DNA from: JAFGHJ01 sp964525555
GTDB taxonomy: Bacteria; Hydrothermota; UBA3072
DNA length: 64,000 bases
Direction: 5' to 3'
Assembly (NCBI GenBank): GCA_964525555.1
Contig: CAZGHN010000001.1
Span: 62,001-126,000, forward strand
The position numbers were made by a program, and so were the translations under genes. A model generated the notes under the pieces. That model searched no databases. It worked only from the letters and a program-made list of their open reading frames with translations, and was not told the DNA's origin. Below are positions 49,899-58,378 of this stretch, piece by piece; positions within the stretch are counted from its first letter, which is position 1, and every line of letters starts with the position of its first letter.

Positions 49899-50169
49899 AA
49901 AAGAAAGAGGCATTACCGCGGGACAGAACCCTTTGGATAGCCTCTCATCTTGATTCTAATATTAATATAATTAACTAAACAATTTTGTCAAGTAGGAGTT
50001 AACATAAGTATTACTCATATTTAGAGGAGTTAGGTGTTGGGTCTTTTCCGTAGATCCTGTGGATCAGTCGAATTGTTGAATAGGAAAATAGTAAAATAGT
50101 AAAAAAAAGCAGAAGAATAAAAAAGGCGGGTATTCCCCGTCTTTTTTCGTTAATGGTGACCCGTGGAAA
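49899..50169. other. Gap between convergent NYN and GH5 genes
   Basis: Contains TTGTTGAATAGGAAAATAG-type repeats (50060-50105) and terminator copy 5. Confidence 0.5.
50106..50152. terminator. Repeated terminator element, copy 5
   Basis: AGCAGAAGAATAAAAAAGGC, GGGTATTCCCCGTC, T-run; lies between convergent genes and can serve both. Confidence 0.88.
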
Positions 50170-52296
50170 TTATTTAAGTATCGTCAACTTCTTTGTCTCA
50201 GTAAAATCGTCGGCTTCCATTCTATAATAATATACTCCACTTGGCAATTTCCGAGCATTCCAAAGATACGTATGTCTCCCATAATTCAGCTCCCCGGAAA
50301 AAACTGTTTCTATCTCTCTTCCTAGGGGATCAAATACCTTTAATATAACAAAGCACCTCGACGGAAGAGTAAAAGTAAATGTAGTCACGGTATTAAAAGG
50401 ATTAGGATGATTTTGACGAAGAATAAACTCGGGTGGTCTTTGTTCTTTTTCTTTGCTACCTGAAATAATAGGCGTAAGCCTTATATCATCGATACAGAAA
50501 ACTCCGGAGCCCGATTGAACTCCACTCACATTAACCGTAATCTCACCAATATCATCCAGAGTCATACCCGTAAAAGAACTTAACGGAATCGAGAATTTTT
50601 GATAGCTATCCGAAATATCACTTAAACTAACCTCATCTGTCGAGGTTTCATTATCCGCGTCTAGTAAATAAATCGTAACATTTCCGTCTCCACTTTTCCT
50701 GCAGGCTAATTGCAGAGAATCATAGCCGGTAAAGTCATAACCAAAGCCATTGCCCTCCCAATTAATGAGATTTAAACCAAATCCGGCGTACCGATTCGAA
50801 AAATCGTAATCAAACTGATAATGATTTGTGCCCTCATAAGCACCGTCCGATATTTCACTTAAAACACCAGCATAATCCCAGGTTCCTTCGATAAGTGTCT
50901 CACTATCATTATAAATTATCAGGTCTTCCGTAGCCGGAGATACAACCTGCAAATCGACACTCTTTACTCTTTGTCTTCCGCGGTCATTCTCAGCCGTTAA
51001 ATAGATATATCTAATACCGGCTTCGAAACCAACAGGGATAGTATGTTCAGCCGAATAAACATCACCTGTATTAGACATAGATACTTCGCTATCACCACCC
51101 ACCTCTGATAAATCGAGCGTTGCGGAAGTAACTACCCCTTTTTCATCTGTAATTGTGGCTGAGATTGTTATTTCGTTAACTACATTATTTACAATTTTCG
51201 ATGGAACAACTTCAAAGCCCCTTATTCGAGGACATTCCTTCGCTAATAATTGATCCTTCAGTAACTCTCCCCACTCAGTAGGAACGATCGCCATACCGAA
51301 TCCCGGACCACTTCCCGTTGAATCGACTAACAACCGCGGTGGGCACCTCTGATGAAAAGACCAGGCAGCAAAAGATATTTGAAGATCTTCGGCATCGTCC
51401 ATCATCAACTGACATTCTTCTAAAGTCATATAAAGTTGCCCTCCAATAACCGCAGGTCCGAATTCTCCGATTACCACAGGGATATGTTCTGACGGATTTA
51501 TATATCTTTCCTCGAATTTATCTTGATGGTCGTAACAGTGTGTCTCGTAGGCAATATTCGTTCCGCCGCCAGCCGTAATCGGATGATCGACATAATACCC
51601 CAGGTACCTTGCCCATTCTCTGGTACCCTGAACTGTTATGATATGTTGTGGGGATCCGGCATTAACTTCCTCTTCTCGAATTGCGGCAACCGCATCGTTC
51701 ATTGCCTCCCAACAATCCGCATCTAGCGCTCCACTTGAATTGGATTGAGGTTCATTACAAACCCCAAATAAAACATGAGGATACTCCGCTAGAGCTGGAA
51801 CCAGAACCCGCCAGGTTTCTATAGTTTCAGCTGTAGGCCAACCTATATCACTTAAGGATGGGTCATTCCAGACGCTTACCAATACGTACACACTGTCCTT
51901 TTCTCCAATATGTTCTACAATTTCAACTATGTCGTTAAGGTAGGCTGCATCTTCGAGAACCGATAGTCCATGCACCTGCCAGGCCTGTAAAGATTCATAA
52001 CTTTCAAGGCACAGTCTTAAAAAATCAGCCCCCCAGATTTCCACAACCTCATCTATACGTCGTTTTACTTCCTCCACATTTGGGGAAAAAGCCGTAGCCG
52101 CGTTACATGACCGGGTATCAAATATATCCACTCCACGCCCCACAAACACAGAACTATCTTCTTTGTGAATCTTATTTGAATCGGTATATAACCAGCCCGC
52201 GCCGATCAAATTTCCACACACAAAAAACATCGAAACAACAATCGATATTAACAAGAGCCTCTTTGTTTTGCTCCCGGAAAACAATCCATAATTCAT
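50170..52296 (-). CDS. Secreted glycoside hydrolase family 5 cellulase with type IX-like C-terminal domain
   Basis: 708 residues from ATG 52294-52296 after AAAGGAGAAAAA. Signal peptide (LLLISIVVSMFFVCGNLIG). GH5 barrel to about residue 350: acid/base Glu182 in VCNEPQ, nucleophile Glu278 in VVIGEFGP, plus HCYDH. Next an Ig-like module and a galactose-binding-type beta sandwich (about 440-620). The last ~80 residues (NHPNPFNTVTTFTF, RKLPSGVYYYRMEADDF, KKLTILK) are a type IX secretion-like sorting domain. Promoter TTGACT-N16-TAAAAT at 52383-52410. Confidence 0.92.
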   Translation of the reverse strand: MNYGLFSGSKTKRLLLISIVVSMFFVCGNLIGAGWLYTDSNKIHKEDSSVFVGRGVDIFDTRSCNAATAFSPNVEEVKRRIDEVVEIWGADFLRLCLESYESLQAWQVHGLSVLEDAAYLNDIVEIVEHIGEKDSVYVLVSVWNDPSLSDIGWPTAETIETWRVLVPALAEYPHVLFGVCNEPQSNSSGALDADCWEAMNDAVAAIREEEVNAGSPQHIITVQGTREWARYLGYYVDHPITAGGGTNIAYETHCYDHQDKFEERYINPSEHIPVVIGEFGPAVIGGQLYMTLEECQLMMDDAEDLQISFAAWSFHQRCPPRLLVDSTGSGPGFGMAIVPTEWGELLKDQLLAKECPRIRGFEVVPSKIVNNVVNEITISATITDEKGVVTSATLDLSEVGGDSEVSMSNTGDVYSAEHTIPVGFEAGIRYIYLTAENDRGRQRVKSVDLQVVSPATEDLIIYNDSETLIEGTWDYAGVLSEISDGAYEGTNHYQFDYDFSNRYAGFGLNLINWEGNGFGYDFTGYDSLQLACRKSGDGNVTIYLLDADNETSTDEVSLSDISDSYQKFSIPLSSFTGMTLDDIGEITVNVSGVQSGSGVFCIDDIRLTPIISGSKEKEQRPPEFILRQNHPNPFNTVTTFTFTLPSRCFVILKVFDPLGREIETVFSGELNYGRHTYLWNARKLPSGVYYYRMEADDFTETKKLTILK

Positions 52297-52525
52297 TTTT
52301 TCTCCTTTATTATTCATTAAAAGATGAATATCTCATTATTGAATCTTTTCAAATCCGCGTCTTAAACAGGAAATTACTTTATATTTTATCAATTCCAACA
52401 AAACAGTCAAGGGCCTCCTTCAGGATTAAGAATTAATAATTTTGAATTTGCAAATTCTCCGAATTTGATTTAAATAGTATAACTAGAGTTTAGGGTTTAG
52501 AGTTTAGAGTTTAGGAAAAACAAAC

Positions 52526-52574
52526 AAAAGCAGAAGAATAAAAAAGGCGGGTATTCCCCGCCTTTTTTCGTTTA
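52526..52574 (+). terminator. Repeated terminator element, copy 6
   Basis: AGCAGAAGAATAAAAAAGGC, GGGTATTCCCCGCC, T-run. No gene ends upstream on this strand; it shields the next promoter (27 bp on). Confidence 0.88.
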
Positions 52575-52600
52575 AATTTTACCAGCCAACAATTTTATTC

Positions 52601-52629
52601 TTGACATTTCAATAAAAAATACGTATCCT
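52601..52629 (+). promoter_or_regulatory. Promoter of the 52.7-kb lipoprotein gene
   Basis: TTGACA (52601-52606), 17 nt, TATCCT (52624-52629). Confidence 0.6.
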
Positions 52630-52658
52630 TTTATAACAAAGCTAATTAAGGAGGTATT

Positions 52659-53273
52659 ATGAATTTTTTAAAGATTCTTACGGTAACAGTGTTAATAGTA
52701 TTAATCACTTTATGCTTTACCGGATGTTCAAATCCTAATGAATACACTATAATAGCATCATCCGGCTCAAATGGAACAATCGATCCATCGGGAGAGATCA
52801 CTGTAGTAGAAGGAGAGAGCCAGACCTTTACTATGCTACCGGCTTCCAATGCTTCAATCCTTGATGTTAAAGTGGATTATGTATCAAATGGTCCGGTATC
52901 CAGCTATGTTTTCTCCGATGTCATAGCAAACCACAGTATTCATGTAACATTTTTAGCTTTAACCGGCTCATGGAGCGGCCCATTTTTGCTTGATCAAACA
53001 CAGAATTATACTCTCAATGCTAATTTTGTCCAAACTGGTGACAGTTTAGGAGGCACCGCAGAAGTATATCTTGGCGCAGTACTACAAACCAGTTACAATA
53101 TAGATTTAACAATAATTGGTGATTCAGTTTCAGGCGAATTTTTAGGTAGTGTACCGTCTACTTATGATTGGGATGTTAATGCGATAGTGAACGATGACGG
53201 CGCCGAAATGACCGGCTCTATATATATTCCAGGTAATGGGTTAACAGGTACCTTTACGCTGACAAAACTCTAA
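52659..53273 (+). CDS. Lipoprotein with InlB B-repeat-like domain
   Basis: 204 residues. Lipobox CFTGC in ILITLCFTGCSNP (signal of VTVLIVLITLCFT type). Residues 28-95 (YTIIASSGSNGTIDPSGEIT, VVEGESQTFTMLPASNA, NHSIHVTF) match the divergent InlB B-repeat fold. The second half is beta-rich without assignment. AAGGAGGTATT precedes the ATG, and an intrinsic terminator lies right behind. Confidence 0.75.
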   Translation: MNFLKILTVTVLIVLITLCFTGCSNPNEYTIIASSGSNGTIDPSGEITVVEGESQTFTMLPASNASILDVKVDYVSNGPVSSYVFSDVIANHSIHVTFLALTGSWSGPFLLDQTQNYTLNANFVQTGDSLGGTAEVYLGAVLQTSYNIDLTIIGDSVSGEFLGSVPSTYDWDVNAIVNDDGAEMTGSIYIPGNGLTGTFTLTKL

Positions 53274-53283
53274 ATAAAAATAA

Positions 53284-53310
53284 GACCCGGTGGGTTCGGG
53301 TCACGTTTTT
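53284..53310 (+). terminator. Intrinsic terminator
   Basis: GACCCG-GTGGGTT-CGGGTC then ACGTTTTT, 10 bp after the stop. Confidence 0.85.
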
Positions 53311-53432
53311 AATACCTAGAGCTTAGTGTTTCGAGCCTGTATTTAGGGTTTAGGGTTTTATAATTTTGAATTTTGAGTTTTTAATTCAACATTAAACACT
53401 CAACATTCATAATTAACTCAGTGTCTTCGTGG

Positions 53433-53696
53433 CTAAACCTCATATACGGTGGCTCTGTGTTCTATTCTAAGAACGATAATCAATTCCTTTTTTGGAGCCA
53501 GGGAATAGATAACCCTCCATTTGTCCACTCTATACCTGTACAATCCGGCAAATTCTCCTCTTAAAGCAACTCCAAGCTCCAAAGGGTCTTTCGTTAAGTG
53601 GGTTAATATCTTATCTGTTATTCTCCTCGATATCTTCTTGTCGAGTTTTTCAAGATCACCTATAGCACTCCTTTTCCATAATACCTCGTACCTCAT
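53433..53696 (-). CDS. RelE/ParE-family toxin, second pair
   Basis: 87 residues. LGVALRGEFAGLYRYRVDKWRVIYSLAPKKELIIVLRIEHRATVYEV carries the RelE-type basic/aromatic strand (YRVDKWRVIY) and C-terminal EHRATVY, equivalent to YRIGDWRVIY/GHRREVY of the 23-kb toxin. The antitoxin gene lies 18 nt upstream. Its identity to the 23-kb toxin is modest, so cross-talk is unlikely but possible. Confidence 0.92.
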   Translation of the reverse strand: MRYEVLWKRSAIGDLEKLDKKISRRITDKILTHLTKDPLELGVALRGEFAGLYRYRVDKWRVIYSLAPKKELIIVLRIEHRATVYEV

Positions 53697-53714
53697 AGCC
53701 CTCGACCCTAAAGC

Positions 53715-53936
53715 CTAATCGAATCCAAGCATCTTTTTCATTTCTTTCGTAGTATAAAGTTCGTCATCATCGTCGCGCAATCTCTTGAGAGCTATATAAT
53801 ACCCCTTTGTTTCATTTAGATACCCTCTTAATGCCTCTTTTACTAAGTCGCTCTTCGATACGCCGGTTTCCTTGCTAAGACCATCAAGATCTTTTTCCAT
53901 TTTATCCGGCAACCTAACACTTACAGTTTTACCCAT
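53715..53936 (-). CDS. Ribbon-helix-helix antitoxin, second RelBE pair
   Basis: 73 residues. MGKTVSVRLPDKMEKDLDGL followed by SKSDLVKEALRGYLNETKG is a typical ribbon-helix-helix domain, with toxin-binding tail YYIALKRLRDDDDELYTTKE. A TTGACA-N16-TATAGT promoter lies at 54002-54029, and GTTTACAAATAAATACATG beside it may hold operator half-sites. Confidence 0.9.
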   Translation of the reverse strand: MGKTVSVRLPDKMEKDLDGLSKETGVSKSDLVKEALRGYLNETKGYYIALKRLRDDDDELYTTKEMKKMLGFD

Positions 53937-54101
53937 ATTAGCCTCCGGTTTTTATAATTATTAATACCTTTTATGTTTACAAATAAATACATGTTAATAC
54001 AACTATAAGAAAATTTACAATATTGTCAAGGGCTCTCCAGATCCTGCGGATCAGCACATAGTCTCTAGTCTTCAGTCACCAGTCATCAGTCAAAATAACC
54101 A

Positions 54102-54151
54102 AAAAAGCGGGAGAATAAAAAAGGCGGGTATTCCCCGCCTTTTTTCGTTTA
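54102..54151 (+). terminator. Repeated terminator element, copy 7
   Basis: AGCGGGAGAATAAAAAAGGC, GGGTATTCCCCGCC, T-run. Slightly diverged 5' part (AGCGGGAG for AGCAGAAG). Confidence 0.88.
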
Positions 54152-54288
54152 TATTTAGAAAAGTCTCGTCTTGCTTTTTAATTCCTAGTTCGTGGTTTTT
54201 TCGGTCTACCGTCTTCGGTCATCCGTCGTCTTTAATATGTCTGCCGTCTGTGGTCTTCCGTCCCTTTTTTAACTCGTGACTCGAGACT

Positions 54289-54344
54289 GTTGAATTTACT
54301 TTTAGTAAATTCAACATTGACATTCAGTCTTTTTTTGACATAAT
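54289..54344 (+). promoter_or_regulatory. Promoter with inverted repeat abutting the -35 box (copy B)
   Basis: GTTGAATTTACT-TTT-AGTAAATTCAAC (54289-54315, perfect), one A, TTGACA (54317-54322), 16 nt, CATAAT (54339-54344). Confidence 0.8.
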
Positions 54345-54368
54345 GATTAACATTAATAAAGCTAACCG

Positions 54369-54444
54369 GAAATGCTGAAATCAGTTTATGCGGCTCAACA
54401 ACGGTGTTTTTATGATTAATATTAGTAGATATAAACTATATTAA
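54369..54444 (+). promoter_or_regulatory. Conserved leader element (copy 3) with micro-ORF
   Basis: GAAATGCTGAAATCAGTTTA, GCGGCTCAACAACGGTG, then a micro-ORF from ATG 54412 to TAA 54444 reading M-I-N-I-S-R-Y-K-L-Y. Confidence 0.6.
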
Positions 54445-54455
54445 AAGGAGTTATC

Positions 54456-55268
54456 ATGAGAAATAATCGTTTGCAAATGTTTAGAATTATTCTGATTCTT
54501 GTTTTTGCATTTTCTGCCTCTGCCAAAGACATCCGAATTGTATGTCCCTATGTAGGCCCGATTACCGATGTTTATAAAAATAATGAAAGAAGTCTCGATT
54601 TGAAAGATAATTCTTTTCTCAAGGGTGTTTTTTTTCAATGGGTCAATCCTGATCACTATCAATGGAACGCTTTCGTATATCAAGCATCCGATATTAATTA
54701 CAGTTCCTTATGGGGAGGACATTTTATATTTGATTATTACTTCTTTGCCAGTGAACGAGGTAAATTCGTAATTGGCAGTGGTATTGAATACCTGCAAATA
54801 AATATGGATGCGGGTAGTAATATAACTCCTCTGACAAACTTTGAAATGATTAACAATCTATTCATACCATATGCACGATTCGGGTATCGTTTTCAATTTA
54901 ATTATAGCAAGTTCAAAATATCCATTTTACCCTGGATGGGAGCTGAATATGAAGGAATAAGAGGAGACTTAACTATGGTCATGGATCCGCCTGGCCCCGC
55001 TCCCGCAACAACAATAGAAGAAAATATCGACAATGATGACTTATTAGCTATGGCTGGATTAAATTTCGATGCCAATCTTTTTCACATGATAGACTTTAAA
55101 GCTAAATACAACGGCATTTTTGACACCAAAAAATACTATTCTACTGCAACAGCTATGATTAATCTCTTTTTCACTCGTCAATTGGGCGTTTCATATCGTG
55201 TTAAATACATGGAGTTTGAGAAAGGCTCCGATTTTTATAATATATTCGGAATTGCTTTTGTTTTTTAG
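54456..55268 (+). CDS. Outer-membrane beta-barrel protein, hypothetical
   Basis: 270 residues. Signal peptide (FRIILILVFAFSASA), then long amphipathic strands (FIFDYYFFASERGKFVIGSG, FIPYARFGYRFQF, FKISILPWMGAEYEGIRGDL) and a C-terminal strand NIFGIAFVF ending in Phe, as recognised by the barrel-assembly machinery. No known family. Controlled by the inverted-repeat promoter and the conserved leader. Confidence 0.72.
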   Translation: MRNNRLQMFRIILILVFAFSASAKDIRIVCPYVGPITDVYKNNERSLDLKDNSFLKGVFFQWVNPDHYQWNAFVYQASDINYSSLWGGHFIFDYYFFASERGKFVIGSGIEYLQINMDAGSNITPLTNFEMINNLFIPYARFGYRFQFNYSKFKISILPWMGAEYEGIRGDLTMVMDPPGPAPATTIEENIDNDDLLAMAGLNFDANLFHMIDFKAKYNGIFDTKKYYSTATAMINLFFTRQLGVSYRVKYMEFEKGSDFYNIFGIAFVF

Positions 55269-55401
55269 CATTTAGGGGTAGTCCTTGAATTGTGAACGAT
55301 TCCATCTTTAGGATTTGGAAATTGGTCTGCCGTCTGCTGTCATCGGTCGTCATTATCCGGTCTCCCGTCTACGGTCGTCCGTCCTTTTTTAACTCGTGAC
55401 T

Positions 55402-55458
55402 GTTAAACTTACTCTTAGTAAATTCAACATTGACATTTACTTCTTTCTTCGATATATT
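55402..55458 (+). promoter_or_regulatory. Promoter with inverted repeat abutting the -35 box (copy C)
   Basis: GTTAAACTTACT-CTT-AGTAAATTCAAC (55402-55428, one mismatched pair), one A, TTGACA (55430-55435), 17 nt, TATATT (55453-55458). Confidence 0.8.
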
Positions 55459-55478
55459 TTATATATAAAGGAGGTTTT

Positions 55479-56972
55479 ATCAGACAATTTAGAACAACTA
55501 TATTTTCTTTTTTTGTTTTTTCCTTGTTTTTAGGTTCGGCGCCCGTACCATACCCGCCTCATAATGGAGATACTTTGTATGTCGGACTCGATGGTAACGA
55601 TAGCTACACGAGGGAGCAAGCTCAAAATTACAGTACTCCCTGGAAAACTATTCACCATGCTGTAAATCAACTGGAGCCTGGCGACATGCTTGTAGCCAAA
55701 GACGGCATATATACTGAAGCAGTCGATGCTACCATATTTGCAATGATATGGGAAGGCGGAACGGCAGATAATTGGGTAATAATTAAAGCAGAAAATCAGT
55801 TGGAAGCTAGGTTGACCGGGCAGAATAATTCTACTCAGAACGGTTTCTGCCTTGAAGACAGCGCAAATTATATCTGGTTTGAGGGATTTGAAATCGACAG
55901 TTTTTCTCGCTGTGGGATACTGAATAACCAATCAAATCACGATGTTTGTTTCTTTAATAACTATATACATGATATAGCAAGAGTCTTAAGAGACGACCCA
56001 AAAGGCGGAGCAAGTGGGATTAAAACAAATTATTATTCTTGGAATATCACTATTGATAGATGTTTAATACATACAATCGGAAGACTCCCCGATCCTGATG
56101 AAGAAGGACCCTGGAGTGACAATTATAAGCACGATCATGGAATTTATTGTCAGGGATTTAATATAAAGATACAGAACAATATCATATATGATTGTCCTGC
56201 CGGATGGAGTATAAAGATAGACGGAACCGAATTGGATTTGGAAGGAAGTACACATATAATAACCAACAACACTTTTGCGCTTCATACAAATCCGCAAAGG
56301 AGCGGTTATTTGAGATTTGCCCCTCATGCTGAAATGTTTAAACCTAAAAATGTTATTATTCAAAACAATATATTTCACGAACCCGCCCAGGGTGTTGCAA
56401 TAACAAAAGATCAAAATGTTTATACTGGAATTATAAGAAATAATCTTATGACCTGTGATACAATTATATGGGACGAATATTCTGAAATAGACCCGGATTC
56501 AATAGAAATTTATGGTAATATGATAAACACATATCCTGATTTTGTCGATATTAATAACTTTAATTTTCATATACAGGGTTCTTCACCTTGTATAGATTCC
56601 GGCTTTGTGCAGTTTGCACCACTTTACGATTTTGATATGAACGAGAGACCAATTGGCGCGGGTTTCGATATCGGAGCTTATGAATATTCGGCCACATATA
56701 TCGAAGAAGAAAACATATTAAATAAATTGGAAGCTTCGGCGATCAACTACAGGAATTTGTTAATTTTTTATTCGGTTTCCAGGAAAGAGCACATAAATAT
56801 TTCGGTTTATGATCAACTGGGAGGAAAAGTATCTGTTTTAATCGACGAAATAAAAGAACCCGGAAATTATTCTGAATCTAAAGAAATTAATCATATTCCT
56901 TCGGGCACATATTTTGTTGCAATGAAAGCCCAGAACGCTCTACTTTCCAAGAAGTATATAATCTTAAGATAA
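55479..56972 (+). CDS. Secreted right-handed beta-helix protein with type IX-like C-terminal domain (ATC start)
   Basis: 497 residues if translation starts at ATC 55479. AAAGGAGG (55467-55474) stands four bases before it, and the following codons give a full signal peptide (RQFRTTIFSFFVFSLFLGSA); the next TTG (55524) would cut that in half. LYVGLDGNDSYTREQAQN, PWKTIHHAVNQLEPGD, and many short beta-helix turns follow, ending DIGAYEY. The last 80 residues (ISVYDQLGGKVSVL, IPSGTYFVAMKAQ, KKYIILR) are a sorting domain. Probably polysaccharide-directed. Confidence 0.82.
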   Translation: MRQFRTTIFSFFVFSLFLGSAPVPYPPHNGDTLYVGLDGNDSYTREQAQNYSTPWKTIHHAVNQLEPGDMLVAKDGIYTEAVDATIFAMIWEGGTADNWVIIKAENQLEARLTGQNNSTQNGFCLEDSANYIWFEGFEIDSFSRCGILNNQSNHDVCFFNNYIHDIARVLRDDPKGGASGIKTNYYSWNITIDRCLIHTIGRLPDPDEEGPWSDNYKHDHGIYCQGFNIKIQNNIIYDCPAGWSIKIDGTELDLEGSTHIITNNTFALHTNPQRSGYLRFAPHAEMFKPKNVIIQNNIFHEPAQGVAITKDQNVYTGIIRNNLMTCDTIIWDEYSEIDPDSIEIYGNMINTYPDFVDINNFNFHIQGSSPCIDSGFVQFAPLYDFDMNERPIGAGFDIGAYEYSATYIEEENILNKLEASAINYRNLLIFYSVSRKEHINISVYDQLGGKVSVLIDEIKEPGNYSESKEINHIPSGTYFVAMKAQNALLSKKYIILR

Positions 56973-57359
56973 TATTAAGAATCCAGGTCTGTTTCTAAGA
57001 TTTGGGGGTTGGGATTTTATTCGGGATTAAGAGAACAGCAAGTAGTCGGGCGAGGATTAGGACGATAATAATTTTGAATGATGAATTAAAAACAATAATT
57101 ATGAAAAGCGAGGATTAAGAAAAATACTTACCACTTAATCCCTAATCTCTGAATCGCTGACTTACACTTCTTCTAATCCTATTCTTCTCCCTGTCTTTGT
57201 GTGAAAATTTTTACTTGACATTCAGTTATTTTTTCAATATAATGTAAATGATAAAGTCATCCATAGATGTTAAAATCGTTTTATACGGTTTAACAATGGA
57301 GGTTTTGTAATTGATAGCAGCATATATAAAATGTAAGTCACATAAAGGAGTCCTTTAGA
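56973..57359. repeat. Gap with repeats, a promoter and conserved leader copy 4
   Basis: Repeats of TTTGGGGGTTGGGATTTT and CTTAATCCCTAATC type (56999-57015, 57127-57150). TTGACA (57215-57220), 17 nt, TATAAT (57238-57243). Leader copy 4 follows. Confidence 0.6.
57215..57336 (+). promoter_or_regulatory. Promoter and conserved leader (copy 4) of the TPR gene
   Basis: After TTGACA-N17-TATAAT the leader reads AGATGTTAAAATCGTTTTAT, ACGGTTTAACAATGGAGG, and a degenerate micro-ORF (I-D-S-S-I-Y-K-M-stop, ending 57336) whose start codon is GTA or ATT rather than ATG. Confidence 0.6.
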
Positions 57360-57941
57360 ATGTTGCAGGAAGATGCCATTAGGAAGGAAAACGAGCAAAT
57401 TTTGGCTTACATTGCTGAAGGCAAGAGCAGGGAAGTGTTAAAGAGGGCAAAAAGGAATGCAAAAGCAGCAGCAGCTACGGGCTCTGAAGCTCTTGAAGGA
57501 AATTGTGCTTTTACTCTGGGGCGCGCAGCACATGAATCGGGACAACACTTGGAAGCTATTAAGGCTTATAATCATGCCCTTGTGAAAGCGATACACTTTC
57601 GTAACTCAGAAGCAGCCGCCAGTATTCACATTAGTATGGCTACGGCTCTCCTTGAAAGACTCGACGGAGACCGTAGGAAAAACCTTGAACTGGCGATTAC
57701 CAATCATATTGCCGCACTGAAAACAATTGACAAAAAATACCAACCATTAGACTACGCCAGAATCCAATACAATATGGGCAACGCTTATGCTGAACTGACG
57801 ATCGGCTTTGGTCAACCTTTTCTGAAACAAGCCCAGATTTGCTTTGAGAAGGCCTTTCAGTCTTTCAAAAGCCAGGAAATGATTGCAGATGCTCGCCAGG
57901 CTGAGCATGCGTTGAACTGGATAACAAGTCTTTCCTTATAA
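57360..57941 (+). CDS. Tetratricopeptide-repeat protein
   Basis: 193 residues, soluble, about five TPR-like helical pairs: GSEALEGNCAFTLGRAAHESGQHLEAIKAYNHAL, RKNLELAITNHIAALKTID, DYARIQYNMGNAYAELTIGF, KQAQICFEKAFQSFKS. AAAGGAG lies 10 nt before the ATG. GC content is higher than in the neighbours. It may be a protein-interaction scaffold; partner unknown. Confidence 0.82.
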   Translation: MLQEDAIRKENEQILAYIAEGKSREVLKRAKRNAKAAAATGSEALEGNCAFTLGRAAHESGQHLEAIKAYNHALVKAIHFRNSEAAASIHISMATALLERLDGDRRKNLELAITNHIAALKTIDKKYQPLDYARIQYNMGNAYAELTIGFGQPFLKQAQICFEKAFQSFKSQEMIADARQAEHALNWITSLSL

Positions 57942-58378
57942 TCATATACTCCAATTAGTAAAAAAAACAACAGTAAAAATCTTTGTGTTCTCTGTGACAA
58001 AACTAAGCTTTTAGCTTTTCGTCTTTATCTATTAGCTAAGAAAACAACAAAAATTTTCGTGTTTATCCGTGTGAATCCGTGGCTACTTATTCAGTTAAAT
58101 AGCAAAATAGAGAAATAGTCCCCATTTACCCATTTCCCAATTTTCCCATTTTTCAATTTTTCTAATTTGTTCTCTTTTTCTTCGTGATTAATTTGATTTT
58201 TTAATTTTACTAAATCCCAATCCCTAAATCCTAAACCCTAAGCTTCGTCCCCGGTCATCCGATTCCCTTTTGACTCATGACACAAGGCTCATGACTCACG
58301 ACTTTTACTTTTTGTTTTCGTTGTTAAAAAAGAAACCGATAGGAAATCGGTAAGGTCTCATCTAAAAAGGAGGCGAAA
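57942..58378. repeat. 437-bp intergenic repeat tract
   Basis: Words include TCTTTGTGTTCTCTGTGACA (57981-58000), TTCGTGTTTATCCGTGTGAA (58060-58080), TTTCCCAATTTTCCC (58130-58150), CCCAATCCCTAAATCC (58205-58240), and GACTCATGACACAAGGCTC (58270-58300). A small hairpin ACCGAT-AGGAA-ATCGGT lies at 58334-58351, just before the next gene. Confidence 0.6.
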
